Shown: positions 1 through 13,200 of the stretch, one piece after another
Numbering within the stretch: the first letter of the stretch is position 1
Layout of the letters: every line of letters begins with the position of its first letter
NCBI RefSeq assembly: GCF_964204865.1
Contig: NC_135261.1
Span: 13,640,001 to 13,704,000, forward strand
DNA length: 64,000 nt
Source: Styela clava
Taxonomy: Eukaryota; Chordata; Ascidiacea; Stolidobranchia; Styelidae
Reading direction: 5' to 3'
Position numbers and translations under genes: made by a program
The notes under the pieces: model-generated
Told to the model about the DNA's origin: nothing
Databases searched by the model: none
The model's input: the letters and a program-made list of their open reading frames with translations, nothing else

Positions 1-271
1 AAGTCAAAAATGACTCAAAAAAATAAATTTCAGCCCGCACAATTTGCAAAACCTATAAATTATTTTTCAGTATCGTGAATTTCTCAGCCATTGAAGATTG
101 CATGAGCATAGAGGCAGTAAGATGTTCAGTGTCATGTTCATGAGAACTCTCTACCACCTTTGTAATTAGTGTAAATATCAAAGACAGCAAAAATGTAAAT
201 ATGTGTTAGGCTGAATATCTCCGACAAAGTTGCATTTGCGGTTACATCCGCCAAATACCGTTCGCCTAGCA

Positions 272-1150
272 CAGGGGTGGCCAACCTACTTTTGTCCTCG
301 ATCGACTAAAATCTTCAAAATAGACACCCTACACAAAAACGAATGGGCACTGAATGTGCAGATAACTGCCCACACGCTCACAAAAATTCCACCGCTGCCA
401 ATAAGAAGGCTTCATGGGCATATTAATATTAAAATCGACACAACATTTGTATTTTTTATGTTTCATTTAAGTTGTTGATTTGATCATTTGATTGTACCCG
501 CAAAGTATGTTTCATTATCTAATTGAGATTTATTTAATTATACAATTCAGATAAAGGACGTGCCTAATTTTTAGTCGTAAGTATTGAAAATTTTAAGAAA
601 TCATGCCAAGTATTATACAAACAGCGAAAAATAAATATTCTCAAACTATGAATGTTACATGAATGCTCAAACTTCAGTATATTATTCCCAATTTCCTCCA
701 AACGCGATTCTTCTTCGCTTGCTTAGAATTAGAACAAATTGGGCATTTTGATGCCACTGCTACCATTGCGAATAAAATTTATCACACTACTCTTGGATTG
801 AGACAATAACTTTCGCATACTGCGGAAGTTATTGTAGGATCGTTTGTCAGACTAGAGTCTAGACACGCGATATTCGGCACTTCATTTTTAAACCTTGGTA
901 GCGGGAAAACTTGCATTTGTTACGTGATAATATGCTTAATCGGGCTTGCCCAGACTCAAATACTGTATGTGTATATTGTATTTTGCGCATGTGAAATACG
1001 GTATTCGTGCTGTTGCAAAACACACAACTAATTCAAGGTAATTTTGGGAGATATTTCAAAAAAAAATTCACTCAACATCAGACGCGTTGGACTGCTCGAG
1101 AAGTGGCGATCGACGTGTGTGTTGGATTTCCATGGCCTAACACAACGATT
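272..1150. mobile_element. hAT-like element or repeat in intron 1 of copy D
   Basis: A terminal motif typical of hAT elements (CAGGGGTGGCCAAC) starts at 272. Roughly 768-1150 is a direct repeat of 9085-9475, where the matching end reads TTGGCCTCCCCTG. Near-identical 8-mers GCCTAGCA (264-271) and GCCTAACA (about 1136-1143) flank the block and could be a decayed target duplication. However, similarity to the second copy continues a little past the supposed end, so the boundaries are uncertain. I see no transposase reading frame. Confidence 0.4.
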
Positions 1151-2406
1151 CTTAATTATTGACGATGGGCGATGACAATGTGTAGGAGTGCTGTTTAAGG
1201 GTAACGGTGCATGAACGTTTGAGTACGTACCGTAGCAATCTCTAATACTTTTACAATGGGGAATTTCTCCTACTGCTAGTATATATATATACTACAACTT
1301 ATAACATTCCCGGATTTGAGTTTGACGGGATAGGAACATGCTGTACTTCTCATTACACAATCTCGACATCGTTGGACTAGAAGACTACACAATTTGATAT
1401 CCGTAGCCTCGAGTTCGACGAGTATAGATATAAAATTATTGCTCAAGTAGCTGGATAAGCAACTTACCTCTAAATGCAGTTCTAAAGAAAACTCAACTAA
1501 TGACAGGTACTTACTATCAGTATCAGGGTAATCACTCTGACCTAACCTTTGAGCATCAACCTTCACTAAAATGACAAATTGGCCATTTTTCTTAATCACT
1601 TATTTTTCGGTCATTGCGGTTTCGTTGGAAAATTATGTTATTATCGCATGCGATTCCGTAGTGATTGTTCCTTCAATCGCACAAGACCTTATTGTAAACC
1701 ACATTAATTAAAAGCTTTTGCGAACCATATGCGGACCGGATCGCCCGTATATGATGAGGTGACTTAAGGAGTTTCCTAAGTTTCAGGCAAAATATCACTG
1801 TCCACTGTTATTGCCAAAACACAATGAACGTTGAAGATCTTGAGCAAAACCTATTCAATATATCTAATTTACACTAGTGTCAAGTTGCTTGTCATGTTAT
1901 TTTGAGAAATCGTTTCGAAGATTTGTTGAGAATAAAAGCAACATGATTCTGTTTTGCTATAAGGTGTTTAATTTTATGGAACATATGAATCTTATTCAAT
2001 ATCTCTGATAAAAAAACACATGTAAATGTTGTACATGCATGTACATGATTTCATGGAATAAGTATACATAGCCTACAACTTGAGCAATGAGTTAGCTATT
2101 TATTAATACAGCATATGAATTGGCTGTATTTGCATACCATGTTGCAAATGGCATCAAATCAGGCATATGAGTTTTCTCCAACATGCATGTATATATCAAA
2201 ATATCTATTTTTTACTCATACTTATGGATTATATTCTCTCATCGGTGATGAAATATGCACCGGAGCAATGATTACCTTTATGCTAGTTTTAGTCCCAGTC
2301 CCAGTTATCAATACTTTCGGTGTATAAACACACCTGGAATCTTGGATTTATATACCCTCACTAACTTTAATTTACGTTTGTTTTTAAATTACTATAAATT
2401 ACTCAC

Positions 2407-2508
2407 TTGTTCCCATGCTGTTTCACATGTTATCTCCGGCAATATACAAGTACTTGCACATTTTGTCACAGCGAGGGCAGAAACAATTGCAAGAAGGATA
2501 AACATCAT
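2407..2508 (-). CDS. Secreted lipocalin-like family, copy D: first coding exon only
   Basis: This is exon 1 (34 codons) of a fourth member of the secreted family described under copy A. It begins with two Met codons and a hydrophobic signal peptide (MMFILLAIVSALAVTKC), continues through the conserved ILPEITCETAWEQ stretch, and ends at a good GTGAGT donor in phase 0, exactly as in copies A and B. The intron can be followed leftwards by its similarity to intron 1 of copies A and B, down to about position 230. Exon 2 would then lie beyond the left edge, so I cannot tell whether the gene is complete. The upstream TATAAA (2623-2628, minus strand) and leader match copy A. Function is unknown. Confidence 0.7.
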
Positions 2509-3445
2509 GGAGCGATCGCAACGCTGATTTGCTGAAAGACTATATTCGGAATATTTACGTCTGTTCAAGCGGTCTCTTCTTCTCGAATGAAAAACGCTTC
2601 AAATTGTTCTGATGATATAGTGTTTATAAGTATATTTTTGTGCATGTTGAGAAATCGCGCGCGCACGTCCTGGCTCTGATCGTGGCTTCTTCGATTGACA
2701 AGCTAGGATGCATGTAGAATTGATTTTTGCCCCTTTTGGTCTAATGAAGTTCAAGACACATAAGAGCTCTTTAAAGGCTGATGACAGTTAATAAATTTGC
2801 AACTGTTCTGTCCAATGTAGCAAGATCAAGTGACGTAACAATGGCTGATTCTCAGTTTGAATGTTATTGTAAATTAAATGTATTGCATATTATTAGGTAT
2901 AATGAATTTTTTTGATATAATTTTGACATTTGACATCTTTTATAATGATGCAAATGACTTTTTTTAATTTGAAGTGGCACAAATTTACAATTCACTGTGA
3001 GGTGACGAGTAGTCGAGAAATTCAATAACACTTATTGCAATTTTGTAGTATGTTAAAAAATAATCAAGTTCCACCTTAAGCTGTGGCTATATCAATTACG
3101 ACGGCGTCATTATAGAAGGTATTTTGTCCACTGAGATATTTCTGGGAATTAATTTCACTAACAAATCTACTATTTATATACTTGAGGAATTGATGTTTCC
3201 AGACTCTTCCACATAGCATGCAATTGTTTTAGGTAAATTGTTTTTAATTAGTTATATCATGGTAAACTAAATGTAGCTGATAACGTTCTTTCCTGGTCTA
3301 TAATTTTGCTGAAAAAAAATCTGTTGGTAACCATTTGCTGCTGCTCTCAAGCATATATTTTATATTTTCTAGTCATTGTCGTCACATTGTGACATACAAC
3401 GCAGGGAAAATAGTGTCACATGAATTGTTTCTTACGTCGTGACAG

Positions 3446-3545
3446 AATATGCGGTTCAAGTGTTTCCTCGGAGTTTAAAGTCAACTGCTGAAGATGCACC
3501 TTGTGTCCACAATACTTACCTTTCAACATGCTCACAATAGCAAGC
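3446..3545 (+). pseudogene. Relic of exon 6 of the secreted family (left arm)
   Basis: The acceptor (GACAG) and the first two thirds of exon 6 are recognisable, including the stretch coding KSTAEDA. The part that would encode the KWKNGWENVKLY region has been deleted, so the relic jumps to the codons just before the terminal cysteine. No partner exon 5 is visible nearby. The minus-strand relic at 19,060-19,152 has the same internal deletion, so the deletion predates the inverted duplication. Confidence 0.6.
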
Positions 3546-4279
3546 CGTTATTATAAGAATCCTAGTAAATGTTTTATCAGAATACGAGTGTTTGACTGTA
3601 TCAGATGCTAAATTAAGATTGAAATCCATATTCTGAATAGCTAGGCAGCTACATAAAAAGTTGAGTTCAGGTGGCAAATTTTGTAAAACGTTTATTGCAA
3701 TTTGAAACTTCGCAGATGACCCAGCAGACCATTTTGGGGCCCAGAACCATTATATTGAAAAAAGCTGCATTTCCGATATTGAAAACAATATTTATGCACA
3801 GCCAAATCGTCTCAGAACAGTATATTATGTAACGTCAGTCCCCCAACTATGCGCGCACGCACACTGGTTGGGCGCGAGATGTCTTCAGGTCCACCGAAAA
3901 AGTAGTAGTCAGGTCCACCGAAAGTTTAGAATGTAAAGTTCAACGCTATCAAAGTTATTCAAGACGATACACTATGTGTATATTGAGGTAATAGTAACAA
4001 ACGTGATTACGATTAGCCGCTAGAAGTGTAAAAGGGGGGTTTGGGGGCCAGAATTTAAACATTCAAAGCCTTGGAAATTCACGTGTAAAGATTCCTGAAT
4101 ATGACCGTTGAAAAAAAAACCAAGATCTGGTATAAAATCCAAACGAGTACTGTCGCTGGGACCCCAATACATAATTCATTTTATTTTTCTTGTTAGTTAT
4201 TTTCATAATACCATGTTGAGAATGATTGATTTTTTCGTTTAAAGGTCTAGATATTATGTCTCTCATTATCTTCAACTAA

Positions 4280-6900
4280 TTCTGCTAGGCGACAGCGTAT
4301 AAACAATTACCCTTTTTTATGTATAATAAAGCACATTGGTTTACAGTGTTGCAACATATTGTTTTTCCTATGTACTTATTTTGATGTATCTTGTCACTGC
4401 ACATTGGTATTTGCATATTATTTCACGTATTAAGAATTGTGTTAGGTATATGCTTATGATCCATTTTCATGACTCTTACTCGATTGAAATAATAATTTGT
4501 GATTGCGATCTTGTGCCTTTCTCATTTAGCCCGTTGTGTATATTTTTGCACACAGTTGTTGGGACAGCTACCTTGTTCTCCAGTATTTCGTGAAAGAGTC
4601 TTTTGTATTGTATTCTATCGTTTGTATTGTAGATTTGGTGCTGACTTATAGAGATGGGTTAGAATAGGAATTAAGTAATTAGGTTTGTAACCTAAACTGC
4701 ATTATTGTGCATTTAGTTATATATGTATCTGATTAAATAAGGTGTGGAAGCGTTGTAGTCCAAACTATTTTAAATCACATGACCTCACACGACTACATAC
4801 GATTGGACACAATATCCCTTTATATGTTGAATGGAGTCAACGAAGCAAGTTTATTTCGGAACTTTGTCTGGTTGTGTGCATGAGAAATTCAGCGTCTGTC
4901 AGGCTCAGCGTATTCAAACCCAGAAGGCAAGCTTCCCATTAGTGACTCAACAGAAGAATTCTTGGCACCACAAATACATGCTGATTGAAGTCAGGCAGTG
5001 TGTGCCATAAAACGTTTAGTTCCATGTGATCCTTTATTTCAGCGATTATTTTGTTTTTCTATATTATACATAAAAGCATCATTATATTCCGTCACACTTG
5101 TTTGTTGTTTTGTTCAATGAACTTTTTGTAAGGATATCCTACATGGCGTAATAATAACAATGGACACAACTATCCAATAACGAAGTCCCAAATTGTTGAT
5201 TGAGAGAGCCAGTCTTTTTATTTCATCAATCCAAAAAAACAAATTCAGCACATAAATTTTGTTTTAGTGCCAAGCAATTGAAAAAGGAAAAGCGGAGTAT
5301 TCCGTGAAATTTTTGAATTTTTCACATGATCTTTTCACACTTTTATGAAAAATTCAATAAATCAAAAAAAAAAAATTATCATAAAGTGTAAAGATTTTTT
5401 GTGTTTTTATGTTAGCCTTGAAACATTAGAAATCAGATTGTTAAAAAAATTTTTGCTGATAAGCAACAAGCAGCAAGATAAAAGACAACGCAAAGTATAA
5501 GAGCGTCAAATAAAAATTCAAGTAAGTATTTCAAAATAACAACATCAACAAAACTCTTGGTATAAACAGTTTAACACTAAACTTGACATTTGCTTTGACT
5601 TCGACTAACCCGATATCCGGATATCCCATAGCATTCTCCATTTGTGTTTCGTGCATGATCCTGCCTTGGTTTCCCTAATTTTTTGCTCAACTTCCTTTTG
5701 ATATTTTGGACGAGTCACGAGTCTACCTTCAACCGAACTTCTTATGATTCTCTAAAACTGACTAAGACTCATACAGCGAACTCATTCGTAAAATGCCACG
5801 GACTTGAATATTCTGCGCTTAAAAGATTACAGATAGGATTCTAAAAGCTATTAATCTACGTCTGCTGCATGAACGGCAAAGTTTTATATTTAGGATACTG
5901 TATGAAAACAAATGTTGTCTTTGTGGAAATTTAAATTTCTATGTAACTTGTAACAAATTTTTAATTGTTACTTGCAAATTATCGAATATGCACCGAATTA
6001 ATTTTGATTGTGAACTTTAACCTCAGAAGAAACACAGGTATTTTTCTACTTGAATAAAACAATGATCTCATGTTCTTAAAACAATGATATCATTGATATA
6101 TCCACAAAATCTATGCTATTCCAATCTATTTTGCTATATATTTACAATACATTTGACCTCTATGACTGCGCCGATGCTATAAACCGAAAACAATACTAAT
6201 ATTGCTCAACCAAAATTTCACCTATCAAAAACGAAACGAACTAGTTTCTGATTGGTCAAAAATGAACTTCTTTCCGAAAAAAGTGATAAATAAAGATAGA
6301 GGATTTATCCACAAAACGGACAAATTCCAAAAGCCTTCAAATGGAATAACTTAACCCAAAATGTAAGGCAGTTTATACTTTTTGTCGTATCTTGTACTTT
6401 CTACACTTTGATTGTTGAGTTATTGTTTGTTTATTTAAACGAAGCAATAAAAATTGACAGATTGTGGAAAGGTTGTTTAACCGTTATACCAAAATAACAG
6501 GATTCCCAATTGAACACGTATAACTTCTGATTAATATATTGCTTTATATTGGAGTCCAGATTTTCGAAGTCTAATAATTACCTAAGGTCGTAAAGTAGTC
6601 AACAGGACTATCGGATAAGTTCGCAGATGGAAGACAATTCATAGCAGCAACACAACTTTCTACGTTACAAGCTGGGCAGGATATGTCTCAATCTAAATTT
6701 AGCATTTCATTAAAGCAAACTCATTATCCAGATTAAACATTCATTTCATGAGGGATAAATGTATTGTTGTTATAACCCTATATAGGGATCAAAAACAATA
6801 ACCGTTTATTAAATGCACGAAATCTTTATTAATAATATCTTCTTTTGTGCGAATCAAAAACGTAAGTTTTTCATAATAATTGAAATTAATAATGTTGCTC
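4280..6900. other. Gene-free AT-rich stretch
   Basis: I see no exon with matching splice sites, no RNA gene and no complete transposon. The ORFs here are short and lack codon structure. Short A and T runs are common (for example near 5350-5460). Confidence 0.5.
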
Positions 6901-6908
6901 TTTCTCAA

Positions 6909-7543
6909 ATTTATTTGCATGCATCATTTTCCCATCCATGCTTCCACTTGGTGAAAGTATTGTGAACATAGAGAGCATCTTCAGCAGTCGACTCGTATTT
7001 ACTTCATCTTGTATTTACTTCATTTACCGAATACAATATATTGAGATATTTTTTAGCAGCGCTCAAAGTAAAGTTATAAACCATGCTCTCATCGGGTTTA
7101 CGGGGCCTAGTTCGATGAAATTTTGCATAAAAATAATATTCGGCTACAATAGTCTTTGTTTGAAATTGAAAATTCAATGTATGACCAGCATGATTCAATG
7201 TTAAATCTATTGCTATTATATATCACCTTGAAAAATAGCAGCTATTGTATTGCTTTTTACATCGATTTTCATTAAACAAAAAGTGACGAGAAAATATCCC
7301 CATGCATCTTTTTTTCTCTTCCGGTATATTCAAGTTAATTGCATAATAGACGAGATAAAATTACAGTTTACTGAATGGAAATTTTGAAAACAATCTTCGT
7401 CCCTCAAGTTTGTCTACTTGAATACTTTCCTGATTATATACAAGTTGTCAAGCCCTTACCGTTTTCATTGCACCAAACATGAATGATCACATTTCCATCA
7501 CGTGAATAAAAGACATGGTTTATATCCACAAATGAATTGAATT
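6909..7543 (-). pseudogene. Secreted family, copy G: broken 3' end (exons 5 and 6)
   Basis: Exon 5 (7460-7543) is intact: 84 bp, with TAG acceptor and GTAAGG donor, coding a version of the conserved DHVFYSxDG...IHVWC segment in which the first Cys of copies A-C is Arg. Exon 6 (about 6909-6994) is wrecked. Its acceptor and first third are replaced by intron sequence, and a second deletion removes the codons between GWEN and the C-terminus. Exons 1-4 are absent; minisatellite DNA begins just upstream. It lies head to head with copy A. I call it a pseudogene with good confidence. Confidence 0.7.
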
Positions 7544-7659
7544 CTAAATTAAGTTCAAATGCATTTATTTTAGTTGAATTTTTTAAAACACCCTTTTTTA
7601 AAACAAGGACTTGTTTTTCATAGCAATATTCTCCGTATTGTTTTTTATTATTACTAAAA

Positions 7660-8130
7660 TGACTATGTCCGCTATGTCCCTACTAAAATGGCTATGTCCC
7701 TACTAAAATGGCTATATCCCTACTAAAATGGCTATGTCCGCTATGTCCCTACTAAAATGCCGAAGTCCACTATGTCCCTACTAAAATGGCTATGACCGCT
7801 ATGTCCCTACTAAAATGGCTATGTCCGCTATGTCCCTACTGAAATGGTATGCCCGCTATGTTCCTACTGAAATGGCTATGTCCGCTATGTCCCTACTAAA
7901 ATGGCTATGCCCGCTATGTTCCTACTAAAATGGCTATGTCCGCTATGTCCCTACTAAAATGGCTATGCCCGCTATGTCCCTACTAAAATGGCTATGCTCC
8001 CTATGTTCCTACTAAAATGGCTATGTCCGCTATGTCCCTACTAAAATGGCTATGTCCCATCTAAAATCGCAAAGCCGATATTTTCCTACTAAAATGACTA
8101 TGTCCGCTATGTCCCTACTAAATGGCGTTG
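7660..8130. repeat. 29-bp minisatellite
   Basis: About sixteen imperfect tandem units built on a 29-base repeat made of ACTAAAATGGCTATGTCC followed by GCTATGTCCCT. Several units lack the GCTATGTCCCT part, giving alternating long and short units. Unit variants (TGTCC/TGCCC, CCCT/TTCCT) recur in order, which suggests higher-order duplication. Confidence 0.9.
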
Positions 8131-8144
8131 TCTCCAAAATGTCG

Positions 8145-8430
8145 TGACCCACTTCTACCACGTGTCCCAAGTGTACCACATGTCCCATCACTTGTCCCAA
8201 GTGTACCACTTGCCCCACGTGTCCCACTTGCCCCACCTGTCCCACCTACCCCACGTGTCACACTTGTCCCACGTGTCACACTTGTCCCACGTGTATCCCT
8301 TGTACCACGTGTCACACTTGTACCCCGTGTCCCACTTGTACTAAGTGTCCCATATGTCGCACCTGACACACGTGTTCAACTTGTACCACGTGCCCCACTT
8401 GTACCACATGTCCCATTTGTCGCTAATACC
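8145..8430. repeat. 9-bp minisatellite rich in CACGTG
   Basis: Tandem degenerate 9-mers of the form CCCACGTGT / CCCACTTGT / ACCACATGT directly follow the 29-bp array. The sequence contains eight CACGTG palindromes plus many CACTTG and CACATG variants. The long open frames across it on both strands only reflect a repeat period divisible by three; I do not regard them as coding. Confidence 0.85.
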
Positions 8431-9084
8431 GCGTGCATTTTGCTTAAAGGATCGATTGTTTTGCTATTATGGTTGGCACTGAAATAAAAAAAATCAATTT
8501 TCATTAGATTTACCTTTTTATCCATTTCTTTCTATTGCTGTCGAAAGTTTCAGTGTTATCATTATACAAAGTTGTGAACGCAACGAGGATTGAGAAGGTA
8601 AATTAAATATGATGATAAATTAATTAATCCAAACGACATTCATTGTTCTAAAATAGATTTTACGTCGTGAGATTATAACGATTACACCTTAAAAATATTC
8701 CGAGTGGCAGCATTGCGATTGAACGGATCGGTGTTATAGATTTCTCTACTGGCGATAACGAATTAACAAGATTAAATATAATTAGACAGTTTATCTCATG
8801 TGTTCATGTCCACATATTACATTTGTTTTTTTAGAGTAGCAAAGTATTTAAAAGTCGTCACGCGAGTTACGTTAGACACAATTAAGTTAATTACCAGGGA
8901 TTGGATATTATACGCCACAGAAAAGTCTCACTGAAAAAGTCGTTTTTTTAACGAGCGAATAATCACGGCGACTGTTTTATGAGGGAAACGAAATATATAT
9001 CTGGTGAATGAAATGTATGAAAAACGGAATCATATGGAAAAAGTATTCGGCGAATGAGATATATGTGGATATATGTGGATATTG

Positions 9085-9475
9085 CGAATGAAATTTATCA
9101 CTCTACTCTTGGATTGAAACAACAACTCTCGCATACTGCGGAAGTTATTGCAGGGTCGTTTGTCATTCTAGACTAGAGTCTATACACGCGATATTCGGCA
9201 CTTCATGTTTAAACCTTGGCAGAGGAAAAATTTGCATTTGTTACTTGATAATAATATGCTTAATCGGGCTTGCCCAGACTCAAATACTGTATGTGTATAA
9301 TGTATTTTGCGCATGTAAAGTACTGTCTGTATTCGTCCTGTTGCAAAACTCACAACTGGTTCAAGGTAATTTTTGGGAATATTTCAATAAAATTCACTCA
9401 ACATCAGACGCGATGGACTGCTCGAGACGTGGCGATCGACGTGTTGGCCTCCCCTGGCCTAGCGCAACGATTCTT
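9085..9475. repeat. Dispersed ~385-bp repeat, second copy
   Basis: A direct repeat of about 768-1150, from GCGAATRAAATTTATCAC through TCTTGGATTGARAC to CAACGATTCTTAA, with a few small indels. It ends in a hAT-like terminus (TTGGCCTCCCCTG, about 9447-9459). It lies upstream of copy A. The flanking 8430-9085 shows nothing I recognise. Confidence 0.6.
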
Positions 9476-10118
9476 AAGTATATAAATAGTAGATTTGTTA
9501 GGGAAATTAATGCCAAAAATATTATATTGGCCAAATACTTTTTATAATTACGTCACCCTAATTGGAATAGCCACATTCTAAAGGTGAAACGTGACTATTG
9601 TTAACACAATTGCAAAATTGCACACAAAAGTGTGATTGAATTGCTCGACTCCTTAAACTATGAAAGTCATTTAAATCATGATATAAGATATCGAACGTCA
9701 AAATTATATAAAAAAATGAATTATAATTAATTAAATGCCATGCTTTGGATTTACAATAACATTCAAACGAGAATATCGGTCAGAGACCGAAGATTTATCG
9801 ATCGAAAGTTAGGGGATCCCCCAAAACAGCGCTCTTACTCCATAGTGACACCTTGTGTCCAATCACTAATTAATTAATAACTCGCTAGTTATACGACATA
9901 ATTCATCGAAAATCAATAGGCTCCTGGTACGACATATGATGAATGCACATGCAAAATCTGGAGCAGATTCAATCTCGCTTTCGTGAGATATCGCGTGCAT
10001 CTAACAGACAGACAAACAAACAATCAATCAACGGGCCAGGATGTAGAGCCGACACGTGCGGATGCACGACGTGTCATGAATCACTGTGTGCAATTTCTCA
10101 ACATACACAAAATAAACG

Positions 10119-10229
10119 TATAAACACTTTATAATCAGAAGGATTTGAATCGTTTTCCATTCGAGAAGGAGAGACCGCTTGAACAGACGTAAATATTTTG
10201 AGTATAGTCTTCAAGCAAATCAGTGCTTC
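10119..10229 (+). promoter_or_regulatory. Conserved promoter and leader of copy A
   Basis: TATAAA at 10119-10124 lies about 110 bp before the start codon. It is followed by a leader conserved in copies A, D and E (CATTCGAGAAGGAGAGACCG, then CTTGAACAGACGTAAAT). The TATA position and this block are the best-conserved non-coding sequence of the family, so they probably form the core promoter and 5' UTR. The transcription start was not determined. Confidence 0.5.
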
Positions 10230-13200
10230 ATGATGTTTATCCTTCTTGCAATTGTTTCTGCCTTCGCTATGACGACATGTGCAAGTACTTGTATATTGCC
10301 TGAGATAACATGTGAAACAGCATGGGAGCAAGTGAGTAATTTATTTTAAAAACAAACGAAGAATAAAAGTTAATGGAGGCATATAAATCCAAGATTCCAG
10401 TCGTGTTTATACACCAAAAACCTTGATAATAATGTTACGAATGATTTTTATGAATGTGGCTGAAACTAGCATAAAGGTAATCACTGCTTAAAATAGAAAA
10501 AAAAATAAGTAACAGACCCGATAATTTGATACATACATGTATATTGGATAAAACTCATCGGTCGAATCTGATGCCATTTATAACATGATATGCATTGACA
10601 GCCAATTCATATGCATATAAAGCAAATAAAGTGCATACATTGCCAGTCGTATATAAATAAATAGCCAACTTATTACTCAAGTTATATGCATACCTTTTGC
10701 ATGAAATCATGTGCATGCATGTACAGCCAAGTGTTTGTTATCATAGATATTGATTAAGATTTGAAACGTTTAGAAAAATATGAACACCCTACAGCAAAAC
10801 GTGATCATGCTACTTCGACAAATCCTCGAAATAATTTTTAAAATAACAGCAACTTGACACTAGTGTAAAATAAATATAATAAATTGGTGTGGCTCAAGAT
10901 CTTCAACGTTCTTTGCGTTCCGGTATTATAATTGATATTTTTCTCCCATGCCCGAACGGATTCATTCATCTCATGCATTCAACACTCGCCGCAGACTCTC
11001 ACTACTATTTTTTGAAACTTACTAAGTTCCGATGGTCTGCCAACCCCTTTGGGGAAAATTTTCACGCATACGGTGTGTCCCCTTTCAATTCGTCACCTCA
11101 TCATTTACGGGCGCCCCGGTCCGCATATGGTTAGCGAAAGCTTTTTATGCGGTGTTACATAATAATGTCTTGTGCGCTTGAGGGAGCGCATGCGATAATA
11201 CCATTTTTTACAGCATTTTCCAACAAAACCGTAATGAAATCAAAAAAATGATTGGGAACGGCAATTAAATAATATAGACAAATACATACTTATTTGTGGC
11301 CAACAACCCAATAGGCATTTTTCTTGCATACCGCAAAGCGGTGTCAGTGTCCTCTGTACAAAAAGGACATTTTAAAAACCTACCAGTATTTTGGCAAAGC
11401 AATGTTCAGCTTGATCAAAAAAAACTATCTATATCCTAGCAAATCTTTTGGAATAAAAATTACCAAAAACAGGCAACGTTTTTCACTCTCTGAATTTGTG
11501 AAATATTTTGAAAATATCAATTTTAAAGATTGCGCCCAATTAGGCTTGTCGCAGGCAATAAGTGAGACAATTTTTCTTAAACGTTTTTAATCTTGTATCA
11601 ATTTGTTTATGCGTTTATATTTATATCAATATTATGATACACTTTATAGCAGGGTGGTCCAAGGTTGCGAGAATAAAGGGTCGCATAAAATTTCGAGTAA
11701 GCCTTGCAGACCGCAGTCGGGGAACACATAAAAGTGATCAAAATACTCAGAGTTTGGTCTGCTATCAGTGGTTTTCAAACATTCGTGTACCGTTGCCCCT
11801 ATAAACCACTCAACACATTGTCAACTTGCCGTGGCCTCATCATCCATACTAAAAAAGGATGTGCTAGGGCTAGGCCAACGGCTTCTGGCGGATATAGTCG
11901 CAAATGCAACTGTATCAGAGATCTTCAGCCAAAAATAAATTTACAGTTTCACTAAAGTCTGGTATTTCTGTTCAGATGCCTGATAAGTTATACCAGGTAT
12001 TCGACGGCAATGATCCGTTTGACGAAGTAACATCATGTCGAACTTTAACGAATATACGACCTATATGCAACACACAGCAGATGAAAATAAATTTTACGAG
12101 TTACTCGTAAGTTCATTATAATTTGCCAAACTTTTATTATGAATTTACAAGTGTTTTGATTCACACAAGGAATTTTTTAATATTAATGGTATGGCGCTAC
12201 AGACCTTTAAATATATCAATTTCAAACTTTTTTGAACGCTGCCAAACATGGTTTGTCTTAATCCTTAACATTTGTAATATCTCTTATTCTCTTCTAATAT
12301 ATGACTATTGGATAATTTAACTCTCAGTTTCAGCCAAATCAAACGTGCTATAGTAGAATGACTTTTTTACTACAGTTACACAGATTAAGATTATTCTTCA
12401 GCTATTTCTGATTGTGTGTAATTGTGTGCAAGATACATGAAGATATACATATTGCGAAATGCAAATATCATATCCAATATTAGTATCAACTATAATCGTT
12501 TTATACCAATATGCATGGTACACAATAATATGAATATGCACAACAATTATAATGGCACATCCATGAAAAAGTTTTGAAAGATAAGACTTTTTTGTCATGT
12601 TATATATTTTATCATGCATAGTGAAAATAACTAAGAGTGACAATATGTGATGAAATCTTGAAGAAAATTATAATGTATATTTGCATGGTAAGCTAATTAA
12701 ATCGCACAACAAATATTTTTAACATTTCAGTGAAACGTTTGGTCATGCCTCTTTCGATGGCGTTTTTCAAAAGAAAGACACAGGCACCTACAAAATAATC
12801 ATATCGGAAGAAGCTCGTGAAGGTATGAACGACCTTGGTCGTCTAGTTCAGGGTGGTGCAAGGTTGTCGGCCTAGCCGTCTAGACTATTATTTTTGTATT
12901 GTTCGCGGACCACAAAAGTGCCAAGAATAGGTTAACAGTGCAATACAAAGCAAACACTTTTATTGTCCAAACACATTGATCATTATTTGTCATTTATCAA
13001 GCTAAAACATGCAAAAACCACTACATCTACATTTAGTATAAGATTCCAAACTCTTCATAACGGAGAAAAGGAAAAAGAAAATACTGTTTTAGATTTGTCA
13101 CCGACACTACTTGCATTGTGGTATCTCCCCTACCATATCGAGTCAAAATCTGTTTGAATTGGTCAGTTTATTTTCGAACTCATGTTTTCAAAATAACTTA

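Larger units (their letters stand above)
1140..4210. repeat. Left arm of a ~3 kb inverted duplication
   Basis: Read on the minus strand, this block matches about 18,595-21,335 on the plus strand in the same order: intron 1, exon 1 and promoter of the secreted family, AT-rich spacer, relic exon 6, and a distal piece (4110-4205 against 18,600-18,680). Many small indels separate the arms. The left arm carries extra sequence around 3920-4110. About 14.4 kb lies between the arms. Boundaries were judged by eye. Confidence 0.65.

Noticed and set aside
7660..8130. CRISPR-like array
   Set aside because: Units are contiguous with no unique spacers, and the genome is eukaryotic.
8030..8487. Several overlapping 66-121 aa ORFs on both strands with PRVPLVP or GTRGT repeats
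   Set aside because: They are translations of the 9-bp and 29-bp minisatellites; a period divisible by three keeps frames open by default. No start context, splice sites or domain.
11324..11590. 88-aa ORF in intron 1 of copy A
   Set aside because: The aligned intron of copy B has the same DNA but many stops and shifts in this frame, so it is not selected as protein.
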